From contig NC_090711.1 of the NCBI RefSeq assembly GCF_040954835.1, forward strand, positions 7,013,501 to 7,077,500: a DNA stretch of 64,000 nucleotides, read 5' to 3'. A program made the position numbers and the translations under genes. Origin of the DNA: Lepisosteus oculatus (taxonomy: Eukaryota; Chordata; Actinopteri; Semionotiformes; Lepisosteidae). Numbering within the stretch: position 1 is the stretch's first letter; each line of letters starts with the position of its first letter. The notes below the pieces were generated by a model that searched no databases, was not told where the DNA came from, and saw only the letters and a program-made list of their open reading frames with translations. This document shows positions 1-12,200 of the stretch, piece after piece.

Positions 1-304
1 GTTCACAGGTAAGGAACGAGAACACAAGCAATCCTCCTCCTGGATCAGTAATTCACCATCCCCAGAATGCTAGCATTGCTGCTTTTGCCCCAGGGTGGAC
101 TTATGCACAGGGCTCCAGTCAGAGCTATCCTCGGCTCCCAACGTCCTTTTAATCCTGCTACTGAGTGATTTGCTCTTTTATTGTGAGGTGTGCTTTTGTT
201 TGAGTTTTGTGTGTTCAGAAACAAGAAAAAACATCAAAAAGCATTCATATATTATCTATTTCCAACCATTTTCTTTTTAAAACAAAACTACTCCTACTTA
301 GCTG
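1..304. other. Unassigned sequence at left edge (inside samhd1 intron 7)
   Basis: This stretch lies downstream of the last visible samhd1 exon on the minus strand, so it should be intron. It may continue the interior of the retroviral element annotated to its right, but I see no recognisable coding motif, RNA gene or repeat family in it. The only open frames are short and unremarkable. Confidence 0.4.
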
Positions 305-469
305 ATGTGTGGTGAGCGTTCTGGCGCACTATGGCTGCCGTCGCATCATCCAGGTGGATGCTACACATTGGTGGTGGTGGAGGGAGTCCCCATTACCTGT
401 AAAGCGCTTTGAGTGGAGTGTCCAGAAAAGCGCTATATAAGTGTAAGCAATTATTATTATTATTATATT
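305..469 (+). mobile_element. 3' part of a 5S rRNA-type (SINE3-like) SINE with TTA-repeat tail
   Basis: The sequence holds the characteristic fish SINE tail: a block with ATCATCCAGGTGG, a GTGGTGGTGG run, TAAAGCGCTTTGAGTGG, then AAAAGCGCTATATAA, ending in a (TTA)n/(ATT)n run at about 449-467. The head of the family is missing here. A 5' portion of what looks like the same family is present on the opposite strand near 41.5-41.8 kb. It interrupts retroviral leader-like DNA, so it inserted later than that element. The family assignment rests on memory of the consensus. Confidence 0.65.
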
Positions 470-814
470 ACTCCGCGCGCAACGAAAGCACAACCAGTCC
501 TGAAATCCACTCACAATGAAGGCACATCCAGTCCCGATTTCAGCGCACAATGCCGCGGTTTCTTTGCCTGCCAGACTATATTCTGGGTTTACAGCCAACC
601 ACCCATTACATAAACCAGTGTCTGCCCCAGGCCAGGGGAAAATCAGAAACTCACGTTCACTCCATCACCTCAGGCGATCCTCGCAGGGAGCGGAGACTTC
701 CCAGTCGGTCAGACAAGAGAGTCGGGACTTAAAATGAGTCCTTACTTCTTTCTCTCCTGCCGATGGGAAATCCCCACGCCTTCTGGAGGACCCTGCTCGC
801 AGCGCCAAAATTGT
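470..814 (-). mobile_element. Retroviral/LTR-element leader with primer-binding site, truncated
   Basis: Read on the minus strand, the DNA directly after the LTR end contains, seven bases on, a TGG-initiated primer-binding-type sequence (TGGCGCTGCGAGCAGGG, positions 807 down to 791). A GC-rich leader follows and runs to the SINE at 469. No gag, pol or env reading frame can be recognised before the element is interrupted. The element is in the same orientation as samhd1, within intron 7. The matching 3' LTR, if it exists, lies beyond the left edge. Confidence 0.5.
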
Positions 815-2258
815 TGTAACAGACAAATAAGTTCTGGAGCCCGAGATGAAGTTGAACAAGCGAGTTTTATTGCATGCAAGGAACAATCGGAATTGTTCAA
901 AGATTATAGGTACAAAGCACCAGTTTATATAATAAACTTCAGCTGTTTCTGACGCAAAATTGTTACCGCGGTAATGGGGGGAGGTCACCTGTGTTTGGAC
1001 ATTCTCCAGACCTTGAACACTTTGAATGGCTGGTCTCATCTTCCCATAGTAAGGGAGTCTCTAGCTCGCACTTGGAATCTCTTATCAGTTGACTCCCTGC
1101 CATAACTCAAAAGAGCTTAAGCATGGAATGTTTTGTACCAAAAGAAGTCTTTGTGCAGAAAGAAATCAGTTAACCCTTTTTTCACATCTTATATCTTTCT
1201 TCACTACCAAACAGGTTAGATAAGCCAAAGGGCCTTCTCTCATTTCTAACTGTACTAAAAGAGAAAGTGGCTAAAAGCAGCTCTTGCTGAAAGCCTTATA
1301 TTGCTGCCGCTGAGATGCCAGTATTTCCTTTATTATTACTGTTACAGCTTCAGGTGACTTAGAAGTGTCTCTTAGATTTTAGATAAAGTTTGTGACACTG
1401 AGAAGAGTAAACACTTCAAACTTCAAAGGAGAGAGGATGTTTGCTGAGGTATGTGGGGGTCCCTTGAGCAGAAACAATTGTAAAGTTTATCTTAGTATAC
1501 CTAGGCAAGTTGTGGATTAATGATTGCAAAGTAGCAGGACAGAAATGGACAAAATAAGATCACATTAGGAGTACAAAGGAAGAAGAAGAGGGAGGAAGAA
1601 ACCAGGAGCAGCAGGGAGAAGAGACAGTCCGCAGAGTTGGGACTTGAAGCTTGCGCCAGGCGAAAGTCCCTACTTCATGATCATCCAAATCAAACCTGAC
1701 TAGAGCTACTGTAAGTATCTGAACCTTGTTAGAGAGAGTGTGCTATTCTGCGTTTTAGGGCACTTGGGTTTCCTGGGTAAAATATACCTCAGTAAGAAAC
1801 ATCTTTCCTGCTTAGGGTGCATTCTTATGGATAGGAATATAGGCTCCCATTTATTTTGTGGCATCCGGGGTGCAGAGAGAGAGATTAAACTGCAGTTTGC
1901 ATTGTATTTAGTTAGACGGCATATTAAGAGTTTAATGCTTAGTAGCAGTCTCGAGGTTTTCTGGGGGTGACCAGAATGTTCGGCCTCTGAAACACCTTGC
2001 TTATAAATACCGTACATAACATATCTTGTGTGTTGTATGTTGTGTGTAGTGCAGTTTGTGTTCTGTATTTGGAATAAATATTTGTTTAACCATGTGTGCC
2101 TGGATTATTACTCCTCTCTACTAAGCTGTGCCTGAAAAAGAAAATTCACCTGCCTCTAATTATTCCAGCCACTCGGGTATATTGCTAGAAATCACTTTCA
2201 AGTTGGGGGTTATAAATAATTACTGACTAACCCACTTCGTAACCCCCCATTTGTTACA
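815..2258 (-). mobile_element. Long terminal repeat of an endogenous retrovirus or Gypsy-like element
   Basis: On the minus strand this 1,444-bp block starts TGTAACA and ends TGTTACA, giving short inverted TG...CA termini. Near its 3' end is a polyadenylation signal (AATAAA, in the complement of 869-874) followed by a GC-containing R/U5-like stretch, the order expected of an LTR. It is followed at once by a primer-binding site. No coding capacity is visible. It sits in samhd1 intron 7. The left edge of this call (the LTR/leader border) is stronger than the right edge, which rests only on the TGTAACA terminus. Confidence 0.55.
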
Positions 2259-2464
2259 TTATTATTTACCTTATTGCTTCATTAGGTAATTACTGGTGTG
2301 GAGTTAGGACGGTATGTGAAGATGTGTTGGGTGGATGCAGTCTGTTATTGGCTTTATGTTGCTTAACTGTATGAGCTCACCAAATCCCATTCTATCCATG
2401 GTGTTCACCTCTGTGACTTAATTGTCTATATGCTCATGCACAATCCTGTTGGCTCATTACTCAC

Positions 2465-5400
2465 TGAAGACTGGTTCTGGTAAGTGGGCCCAGCTATCTG
2501 CTCCTTGATGAAAATGATGTCATCCGGAAGAACTAGGCCATACTGCTCCATTGCAGTCTCCAGATGATTGGCAGATACCAGGTGATCGAACATCTGAAGA
2601 GAGGCAGTCTCATGCTGGAACATGCATGTACACAATTACTCAGGACCTCAGGATAACAAGATGGATCCAGCCACAGATAAAAAGTGAGAAAATGAGTCAC
2701 ACTGTACAGTTAGAAGCCTAGCACATCTTGTGTGAAGAGACAAATAACACAGAGAAATTATGTTATTCTTAGTTAAATGCAGCACAATTATAATTTTTTC
2801 TCATTTGATCTTGTGGCCTTGGCGTCATTATTTTGCCACAGCACTTAAAATCCCAAAAATATACAAAATTCTCTTCCATTACCTTCCAATTTAAGCCTGG
2901 GCGGGCTAGAGGGATGAATATTCCATCAAACATGTGAGAGAAAGGGCCGTGTCCTAGGAATCAATACGAGAGAACAAAACAAACTGTTAGTTCCGCCTCG
3001 CAAGAGTTAAGACGTAAAGCCACAGCCAACAGAAGAGGCTATGAGGGACATGGCTCACCCAGGTCGTGACACAGCCCTGCGATCTGCACACACAGCATGT
3101 CCCTCTGGGTGATCCGCAGCTCCGGCTGTCGCTCATACAGGGCCTGGACCAGCCGGCCCGCCAGGTAGCCCACCCTGAGAGAAACGCACAACCTATGAAC
3201 CATCACCAACACACCTGCTCAATGCCGCTCAGTGCACAGCAAGACTGCTGCCACAGTACTCCTGCCTGCGTCAGCAAGGAAACACGCCTACTGTGGCAGC
3301 TGCAGGATTTCCGACTAAATTTCCTTTGTTTGCTTTCTTAATGTTCCCAAAAGGCGTACAGCTTGGACATTAAAAATAGCTTCACTTTCATGTGAAGATG
3401 AACTGAGAGAGCACCATGTTACTGCCATTACGTTAAGAGTTTGCGCAAACTATAAACCTTCACTAACATGAACAGACAGTGGACGTGGAGCTGTGCCAGT
3501 GCAGGGTTTGCCTACCCGATGGAGTGCTCAAACCGGTTGTGGGAAGCTCCAGGAAACACTAAGTAGGTACCACCCAGCTGCTTGATGAAGCGCAGCCTCT
3601 GAAACTGGGGGGTGTCGATGATTTTCACCAGCAAGGGGTGCATCTCAATGTGACCATGGATGGGGTCGTTGAAGACCTGGAAGGCGGGAACTCACATGGA
3701 ATAAACACTACAGGCACTGCAGGCTACAATTAACCCCACTGATTCTGAACAAAATCTGTGCTAGTTTAATGTAACTATTTTTAGGGTCCAGGTAGGAGGT
3801 GAAGGTAAATTCTGAATATCAATAAATAAAAAAAGTTCAGATTTATTTTAAACAGAGACTTTAGAGCTGCAAAAACAGCTGCTATCCCCCTTACTACATC
3901 CAGATCTTTACCAGTTCCAGCTCCTACACTATCCATGTGCATCTGGAAAATTAAGATGGAAAAACCACAAAAAACGGCTCTACCTTCATCCTGTCAACAG
4001 AAAACTGCCATAGATTTCTCAGACAGTGAAGAATCTGTAATCGGGCACCCAGAGGTCTGAAAAATAAAAGGAAACAATGAGCACAACAGATAGTTAACAG
4101 TCCTGGAAGTTACTGGGGGTTCATGCAGAATAAGTTCAATTCTTAAGTCCTGAAGGTGTTTAGAGATCAGAGGTTGCCCGAGTTCATACATCAGCATGGA
4201 GTGGCTCTTAACATTAAGCCTTAAGAGCTTTAATTGGATTCACTTTTAGATCAGCTCTTCCAAAATGAAGGAAGCTGGCAAGAAGGCCTAAACGCAAAAT
4301 AAGAACTGTGCTCAAGCAGCCAGTATACTGTACAAGCATTCCCTTTTATTTTAATGCACGTCATTGTAAACTCCCTTACCCAATCCCCATTCTCTCCAGG
4401 TGAGCATCAGTAATGTAGGGCAGGCCCACACCTGTAATCTGGTGATCTGAAAGAACAAAAAAGGGGTCAAGGTCATGAAGAGAAAAGGGCTGCAATATAG
4501 CTCAGTAGTGCTTTAATGTACAGAAGTTCAGTAATGCACTGCCACATCACTAGACACAGGCACAGTGCAATTCAAAATGCAGGTTGCTTAAAATGACAAA
4601 AGCAGGGTTTTAAATATGAGTACAGGCTGCCAACAAACAATGTACATTCATTTACTCTCATGTGCAAGAGCTCGTGATTTAAAAATATGGTATATGACTC
4701 AATCACAATCCGTTTAATTGAATATAAAAATTAGTTTAGAGTTACTGCTGCTTGCTTGCTGTCTCCCTACACCAATGTACAGTATATGCCATCTTCCTTG
4801 GCACACTTGGTGCACTTTGGTCCAGTCAAATGCAACCCAAGATCGAAAACAACTTCTCGCTGCTGCATAATATATTTGATAAGAGGATATAAAAGTACAG
4901 ACACCAAGCTCCCACAGTCTGGAATACGAAGGGCAAGGAAGCCTTGGACAAGGTCCAGGAACTACATGGAGGAAAACGAAAGTGAACGACACTGAGTGGA
5001 GGAGAAGCGGTTCGGACAGTAAAAAACATTAAAAAGCTTATTTTGGTTTGCACAGGACCTACATTCCATAGTAAAAAATAATGTGGGTTATTATAAAGAT
5101 ACAGTACGTTACTCCACTTGGTGAAATGTATTGTAAAATAAATAATTTATTGTAAAAACAGTCTTAACAGCAATCGGCTGATGTTTTCTGCCATGCTTTA
5201 CCAAATTCGACGTGGGTCGTTTACGAAATTACGGAAATTTACAGATGAAACCACTTCAGCTTCTATGTACTGTATATATCAAGAGTCAAGTATTTTGATG
5301 TAAATTCGTGCACCGATACCCACGAGTCTAAATAGCATAAACCAGTTATAGTCAATCAAATTACAGTAGTTTGATACCACGATGTATTATTGCCGAACAA

Positions 5401-5684
5401 GAAAGTGTTACTACAGCTCAGGTCAAACGCCTATTCCTAATCTGCAAACGCGCATGCATGACGTCCATTGCATTTTAAAAATAGAAAACACCCCCACCTC
5501 TAAATTTTTGTTGCCATTCTCCAAACCCTTTCAGTTGCAGATATTTGCACGTTTCTTCAACACCCCAGTCCTGATAATCAGTGTGTCGCCACGAAACGTC
5601 CGAAACCTTCTTTTCGGGAGTTACGCACAAGTCGGTAGGCAAGATCTCTTCTCTCAAACGCTTTCGATTTTCGAGCCGGCTCAT
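2465..5684 (-). CDS. samhd1: SAMHD1, deoxynucleoside triphosphate triphosphohydrolase (5' part, coding exons 1-7)
   Basis: SAMHD1 hydrolyses dNTPs to deoxynucleosides and triphosphate and acts mainly in the nucleus. Seven exons join in frame (275 codons): 5684-5498, 4446-4380, 4056-3984, 3676-3516, 3174-3059, 2953-2883 and 2614-2465, all with GT-AG borders. Residues about 35-95 form the SAM domain. The HD domain starts near residue 110 ([15 protein letters not shown]). Metal-binding motif residues are visible: His160 in NRFEH, and His199-Asp200 in [13 protein letters not shown]. Exon 7 contains [11 protein letters not shown] and FIKEQIAGP, as in other SAMHD1 proteins. The start is the only ATG in the exon-1 frame and has A at -3. 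The second half of the HD domain (including the last metal-binding Asp) and the C-terminus lie off the left edge, so the gene is partial because of the window, not broken. The retroviral LTR lies in intron 7. Confidence 0.93.
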
Positions 5685-5900
5685 GCTTATCTCTTGTAAA
5701 AGTATCAAATGCAATAATTTTGTGTACGTTCAAAAAATATATACACAAACGAAATCGATTAGATTTTCCACTCGGGTGAGTGTTGCCGGCTCTTTTACAC
5801 ATCCGCTTTAGTTTTACCGGCTCCAGCAAAAGCTCAACCTACACCAACCACTCCAGCTCTTATTGGTCACACTGTCATATGAATGCAGTTATACCAGAAA
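5685..5900 (-). promoter_or_regulatory. samhd1: Probable samhd1 5' UTR and promoter region
   Basis: This is the DNA immediately upstream of the samhd1 start codon. An ATTGGT motif at about 5859-5864 is an inverted CCAAT box in the plus orientation. No TATA box is evident in the usual position. The transcription start cannot be fixed from sequence alone. Confidence 0.35.
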
Positions 5901-7619
5901 CGCACCGCCTCTCATCGGGAGTCCACGCCTGCAGTCTGGACCGTGACGTAGAAACTACTGGTGCCATCTACCGGGTTTCATTTTTTCCACCACTGGTTCC
6001 AGTTCTTACATTATTTTAAAACAAACTGAGGTTTAAAACAACTAAAATTTCCATATACGAAAATTACATGTAAAGTGAAAGATGTTTTAACAGCAAGGAC
6101 CAGACAAAGAACGACATGCAACATCGCGCCTGTACTTTGTCTGCTGGTTACATCTACAGTACAGTATATCCCTTCACTTTCAAAGTACAAAAAAAACAGC
6201 CATAATAAGCAATATACGAGACCCGTTATTTGAGTGGAGCTTTCTTTCAAACAATTCCAGACTGCAATATTTCAAAAGTAAAAGCCCTACTTTGAAATTC
6301 TGTCTGTTGTGTTTTTTCATCATCCCTTATCCTCTCGATCAATTTATAATTACAGGTAAAACCAAAACGCCTTCAATCTTAGTAGAAACGAACTTAAAAT
6401 TCTTAAACTATGTGTGTACTTATATGATTAGTTGAATATATTTACATATATACATAAAGAGCTATACAATATACAAATTATAACCTGTATGTCTTAAAAA
6501 AAACATCTAAAATGCTGCTTATGCTGCCGCTGTCAGGCAAGCACGATGTTTTCTTGTGAAATTAAGGCTTTGCATTCGCATAACAATTATCCTCTTAATT
6601 ACTGTACTTGTGTCGCAAGACCTCGTTTTTCAGGTAAAACAGAGCCATCCGCCTGATTATCTACTGCTGGCAAACTAAAGCTTTTATAGAAGGGCTTTCC
6701 AGCTTCCTTATAAAACAAAAACAATTTTAAAAAACAGTCAATAATTACCTACAATGGCTATCAAAACTATTCACTCGACATGATTTCCCATTATTAATTA
6801 TGAATAATGTATGCTCAGTTTTAAAGTTAAGATTTTAAATCAAACCGTGAGCTTTTACTTCATTCAATTATTTCATAACGTGAGTTTTTACTTCATTACA
6901 ATGTCACTTTATTCCCATGTTTCTCTTAAAAAAACATCCAGATTAATTCAAAATAAAATATTTATCCTTTAAACATCCATCTTTTGTCTTCCTCATCACA
7001 AATTAAAAAATGTAAAATAAGAAAAATCAATTATTTCTCCCAATCTGACATTTTATACATTTTAAGTTTTTAATTTAAATTCAGCACAATGAAAATACTT
7101 CAAGCAGAGAAAAATTATATGCACCATTTATTCTAATTATACCACAATGTGGATTTCAAAATTTGTCCCCTTTTAAATCATGTCAGTTCTAACGTGTTCG
7201 TAGTGAATTATGTACGTTGAGCCTTGAATTGTAAAATGACTGGGTTAGACAGGGTGTATAAAAACCATACTAACCAAATTAAATTGCAAATACAGTACCA
7301 CATATCTGCGGAGAAAGTCACAAAAAAACAGTGACTGGCTCAGCATGTGAGCTTTGCGCTCCACAAGCAAAGCATAAATCTGAAAAAGAAACATACCACA
7401 AAAACACCTTAAGATAGGATTCACTTGGACTGAAGCCATTGATTTTCCTCAACCACAGCGCGTGTGATGTGGTGAAGTGTGTTCAAACAAGAGCTTAAAA
7501 CAAGTGAGCTGGAAACAGAACACGAGAAGCACAAAGACAAACTATGATCACTTTTTGAATGGGCAAAAACATACATTTTGCACTCTTGAGATGACAGTAC
7601 AAAGACTCTTCAAGGATAA
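5901..7619. other. AT-rich intergenic DNA, no gene seen
   Basis: The stretch between the samhd1 5' flank and the hAT remnant is AT-rich with many short poly-A/poly-T runs. Open frames on both strands are short and carry no recognisable domain. I see no RNA gene or clear repeat family. Confidence 0.5.
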
Positions 7620-8420
7620 TGCTTGACGAGCCAACAACGGACAAGGCAAGGCAAATATGATGAGATAGCCAAAGAATAACGCTTTCAGTGACATCCCTCA
7701 TTGGCACCATTCTTGGGGATAAGGCTACAAAAGTCATTTTTACCAATTATCAAACACTATCCCATGGCTCATCAGTGACATGGCTCGTGCTGTTCTGTGT
7801 AAATTAGTGAAGTGAATCGCCAGCAAAAGTTATTTAGCACTACAATTTAGTCTACAGATGTGGTATATGTGTGATAAATTAATAATTCAGGTTCTACACA
7901 TGAAGACATTTTATTTTGCAAAATGTTACCCAGCTGAACAACTAACCATTTCATCAATGACCACAGAGTTCCATGGTCAAGATGTGTTGGAAACTGCACT
8001 GATGGTGCAAAATCAACAACAAGGGGCTTGTTAAAGCAGTGGCTCAAGATGCAGTAGGGGTGCAACAGGAAACAAATTACCACATGCCTGTCAATGCAAG
8101 GGAAGTACTGCACAATGCTGTAAGAATGGTCAAGTTAATAAAACCACATCCTTTGAATTACTGCACCTTTTCTGAACTGGATAATAATATGGGAAGCAAA
8201 CAGATAAAATTACTTCTGCACACACAGCTGTCGGCTCTCTTGGGGTAAAGTGTTGACCAGGCGATTTAAACTGCACAAGTCCAGCCATTGCCCACTTTCT
8301 GTCATTATTCAGCCACTGGTGGTCAAGTTCTCATGTTCGAGGATGTTGTCTGAAATTTTTGCTCTTTAAATTGGACTACAATAGCAAAGGTCAGAAGTTT
8401 TCAATGTGCAAACCGAACTG
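7620..8420 (+). pseudogene. Degenerate hAT-family transposase remnant (ZBED5/SCAND3-like)
   Basis: Conceptual translation across several frames gives blocks in the order expected of the hAT transposases related to vertebrate ZBED5/SCAND3 proteins. In order these are ISDMAR (7772-7789), a CVGNCTDGAK block (the CVG-STDGA signature), LHNAVRMVKLIKPHPLN, NNMGSKQIKLLLHT, and then, after a frame change, LSWGKVLTRRFKL (the RWLSRGKVLTRLFEL signature). In-frame stops (for example after KQWLKMQ) and frameshifts show it is dead. Weaker similarity may go on to about 8.9 kb. Its C-terminal part lies inside the duplicated gss unit, and a short stretch recurs at the left edge of copy B (about 17,490-17,540). 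No terminal repeats were identified. Confidence 0.7.
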
Positions 8421-9256
8421 AAGCCACAGTTAAAAGCTTAGTTTATTCTTTGAAATAAAACATAAGCCTGCAAGAGTACCTGGCGACTAAAGAGCTTCAA
8501 TTGCGGGACAACTTTAAGTGTTAAATCGAGTAGGATATCATACACCTGGCACAGCAATTACAGGTTTATTTTCTCTAAATGGTCAATACAAAGAGCTGGA
8601 TTCTCTACCTTTTTTAAATTTCCCTACCTCTCTGGTGCCACACAATTCAACCATAAATGAGCAAGAATCTCACTGAAACAGAAACTGATGGTGTCCTGAA
8701 GACTGAGCTTCAACAAACACATTTGCCAACGCAATCCGAGTATCCACTGTATCAGGTAGGGCAGTCAAGGGTTCACTGTAATTTGCCACCTCATAGCTTT
8801 TGAGAAAGTGGATTTTGGTTCACAGGGAAATCACTGCCCATTAGCTGAAAACCTTGTGTCTTGTGGCAGAAACCGTCGCCTACAGTACCTTCTGCTCCGG
8901 GAAATAGGCACAATCATCACATTAGTTGTAAAATGCATTTTTGATATTTCTTATTAGCATTTTCGTGTGTAATTATAATTACAATATGTGCAGGTACAAA
9001 AACGACTAGGATTTTGGAATATATAGGTAGTTCTGGATAGAATCGGTCAGCAAGAGTATCCTATTTCATGGAAGTAAAACAAAACAATAAAATCCTCACA
9101 TCTTTTAAAATAATTATAAAATTTACAAAACTGTTCACGATTATTTCATTAATTGAGATAATTCTTCAGACAACTGTAGTTGTTCCTGGTCCTTCCTTAG
9201 TGTTGTCATCAGGTGATGGGCCTCATGTTCTTCCTCACAGAGAGAGGCAGCGTGGT

Positions 9257-12200
9257 TCATACGATTAGGGGGTTGTCCAGGACTGCCACGCCTGCAGCCA
9301 CACCCCCATCAGAATGTTCTGCACTCTTGGTCCTCAGCAGGTGTCCTGCACACTCGTTCAGCACCATCTGTTTATCCTGCCTGTATGAGCACATGGAATT
9401 GAGCACCAGGAATTAACTTCCAATACCCTGTTTCCCCAAATTAATCTGCACAGGCCTGCACAACTGATCAGACAGTATCGGGTAATATAGGTATGGGCCC
9501 AAATCAGAGGTCTACTGGCATTTTATAAAATACTGGGTTAAATTCCAGGCCTGGGATGCCAACTGTGTGGAATTTGAATGTTCTCTTCCAGTTCTCACAG
9601 CTCTCCTCCAACAATTCCAGTTTCTTCCCACAAACCTACATAGTTTTACACATTCTCCGAATTCAAAGTACTAGAAAGAGGTCTGAATTCAAATCCCTTT
9701 CATGTCCTTACAATCAAAACTGCTTAATAGTGCAGAAAATGGAAACCATTACGTTTTCTTAAATATTAGATTATTTGAAGCAGAAAAACATGATTCAAAA
9801 ATCCATTCAATGACAAAAATTACTCTTCATATTAAGTAACTGCACCTTTTAAGTAGATTTCTTTTTACAAGAGATCACATTTACGTGTGTATTTGTAATA
9901 GGTTATTTGGTGTTTTAATGGTGTATGCTTATGATATATTTGACATGAATTCACTAAGACCTTTACTGGGTTAAGCCTGTATGTACTTTTTGTGCCACAA
10001 TATTGAAAGAGTTCAATAAATTATATTGGAGATGACATATGTATGTTCTGTTTTTTTTCGGTTTCTGTTGGCCAACACCTTGTGAAATTACAATGACCAG
10101 GTAAGACCCTTAAAGAACAGAGCCCAGTCTGATTTATCCCCTCAGCACCCTGGCGGTGAAGAGACTGACACACTGTACCTGATGTAGGCCCCAAACACAC
10201 CCAGCTCACTCAGGCAGCTGCTAAGCTTCACAGCACAGCCACTTCTCAGCAGGTAGTTTTTTGTAGCCTGAGGCTGGACCTTGTCCATCAGGATGTAGGC
10301 AGTTCTGTCAGGGCTGCCTCTGGCCTTGTCCAGCACCTGGCAAATCTCCTCCCCATAGATATTGTTTCCTGTGTGAGAAAACAGAATATTCACAACTGCA
10401 GGCACTGGCCTTGAATTTGTAAAATATTTGTTTCCTGTGTGAAAAAGAGAAACTGCACTTCAGAAGAGACCTAATTCCAGAACAAGAAGAAGGATGCAAT
10501 ATTCACAATGGCCTTAAAATATGACCTCGATTTTTTATTTTTTAACATACTAAAGAAGTACAGTGTGTCCTCTCACCTCCCCCTTCTCTCTGAGGTTTTA
10601 AAACAAAATGCTCTGGGTTAGCCAGGGCCATGGCTACAGTCCTGTCTCCTTCTTCTCCCTGTGGATTTAATTGCAGTTTTCAGTCTGTAAGCCATTTTAC
10701 ATTAGGGGATAAACAGTGAAGGTGGAAAGAAAGAAATATATATATTGACTTAAACTTACTATGTTAATTCTAACAGGGACAATAAATTGTTCAAAATGTT
10801 CAATAAGCAGGGATGCATGTTCAGCATGAAGTTCAGACAATGCCAGTTTGAGTGTGGGCTGCCATTGGCCATCTATAGGTGCATTTACACCAGCATGAAT
10901 ATGCACCATCCACCACACAAGAGGACATTTTCCATTGTGCAGCAACTTAGAACATATTCTGGTACAAGTGGAGAAATTTCCCAGATTCCACAGCTCATTA
11001 GGTACTATATCAATCACAAATAAAACCCAAATTCAAGGCTATATTTTCAAGAACAAAATATTTTTTTAAGCATGAATGATGCAATTCCAGTCAAACTAAA
11101 AGCAAAATCATCCTGGATTAGTTCAAAATTGGGTCTGGATTTAATAGTATTGTAATAGTAGCTTTTAATTCATTTTAGTTCACTGTCAATTAACACTCTT
11201 TAATCATATTCTATAATTCCATGAAGAATTAGAGTAATTCATTCCTACTCATAAAGGGTGTGGTGAATATTCAATGTGGGCTAATAGTTTGCTGCTGTTC
11301 TTCTCCATGCTTATACTAGGGTTATCTCACCATGTCCAGGGTGTAGAGGCCAGTGAAAGTAGCTCTGATCTGAGCAACAGCTGTTGGGTTGTCAGGGAAG
11401 AACCTCTCTAGAACTCCGGGCCGGGTCAGTTCTTGCTGGACCTTCTTGGTCCCGGCCAGGTGGGCACCGATGTCAGGGCACTTCACCGCCCGTGAGCGCT
11501 CCATCATGACTCTGGCCTCCCAGCCCTGCACAACAACACCCACAGCCCAGGGCTCCAGTTCACACAAGGTGTCCTACCAGTACATCATCTGCACTACATC
11601 ACTGTTCACAGCCTGCCTCTTCAGTGCCAGGGCCATTACAGATAATGCTCACAAAAGGTCATAACTATAAAGGAAGAATTTCCCTGACCGTTCATTTACA
11701 ACAATAAAATGCTGTGAAATGGGAACGTGAAACTATGCATAGTGTAGCTGCTGTGCTTCCTTCAAAACCAGTGGGCACATTTCTTGAGCTCCTCTGGCTG
11801 TGTGTGTGGCTAGTTTTGCAGTGAACACTGTGTGAAAATATTCTGTTATATCCCAACTGATCTGCATCTGGTTGAACAGAACATCAGCAAGAAATGCAGT
11901 CTGCACACAAGGTTGGACTTCAGATGTTAACACTCCCTTGACTAGTCTGTTGACAAGTTATTGAAACATCTTTTGAAATGACAAAAAGTGTAAAGTATGT
12001 ACCAGTGTTCACAGTATCAGTCCTAAGTGTCAGTTTCATACAGCTCAATAAATTCAAAACAGCAGCCATGTAGCTCCCCAAGAAGAGAAAGAAACATCAT
12101 GCACGGACCTGTTCTGTGTAGTTCTGGGGCATGTAACCATTCCGAAAGTATACAATTGCAACTTCTCGGCCATCTCTAAACGGAAACGGAATTGTAAAAA

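Noticed and set aside
10697..11017. Open frame of about 106 codons on minus in gss intron, repeated at 19,749-20,084 with 111 codons
   Set aside because: It is shared only because the whole gss unit was duplicated. It lies inside an intron between exons 9 and 10 of the coding set, has no known domain, and the two copies differ in ways that look neutral.
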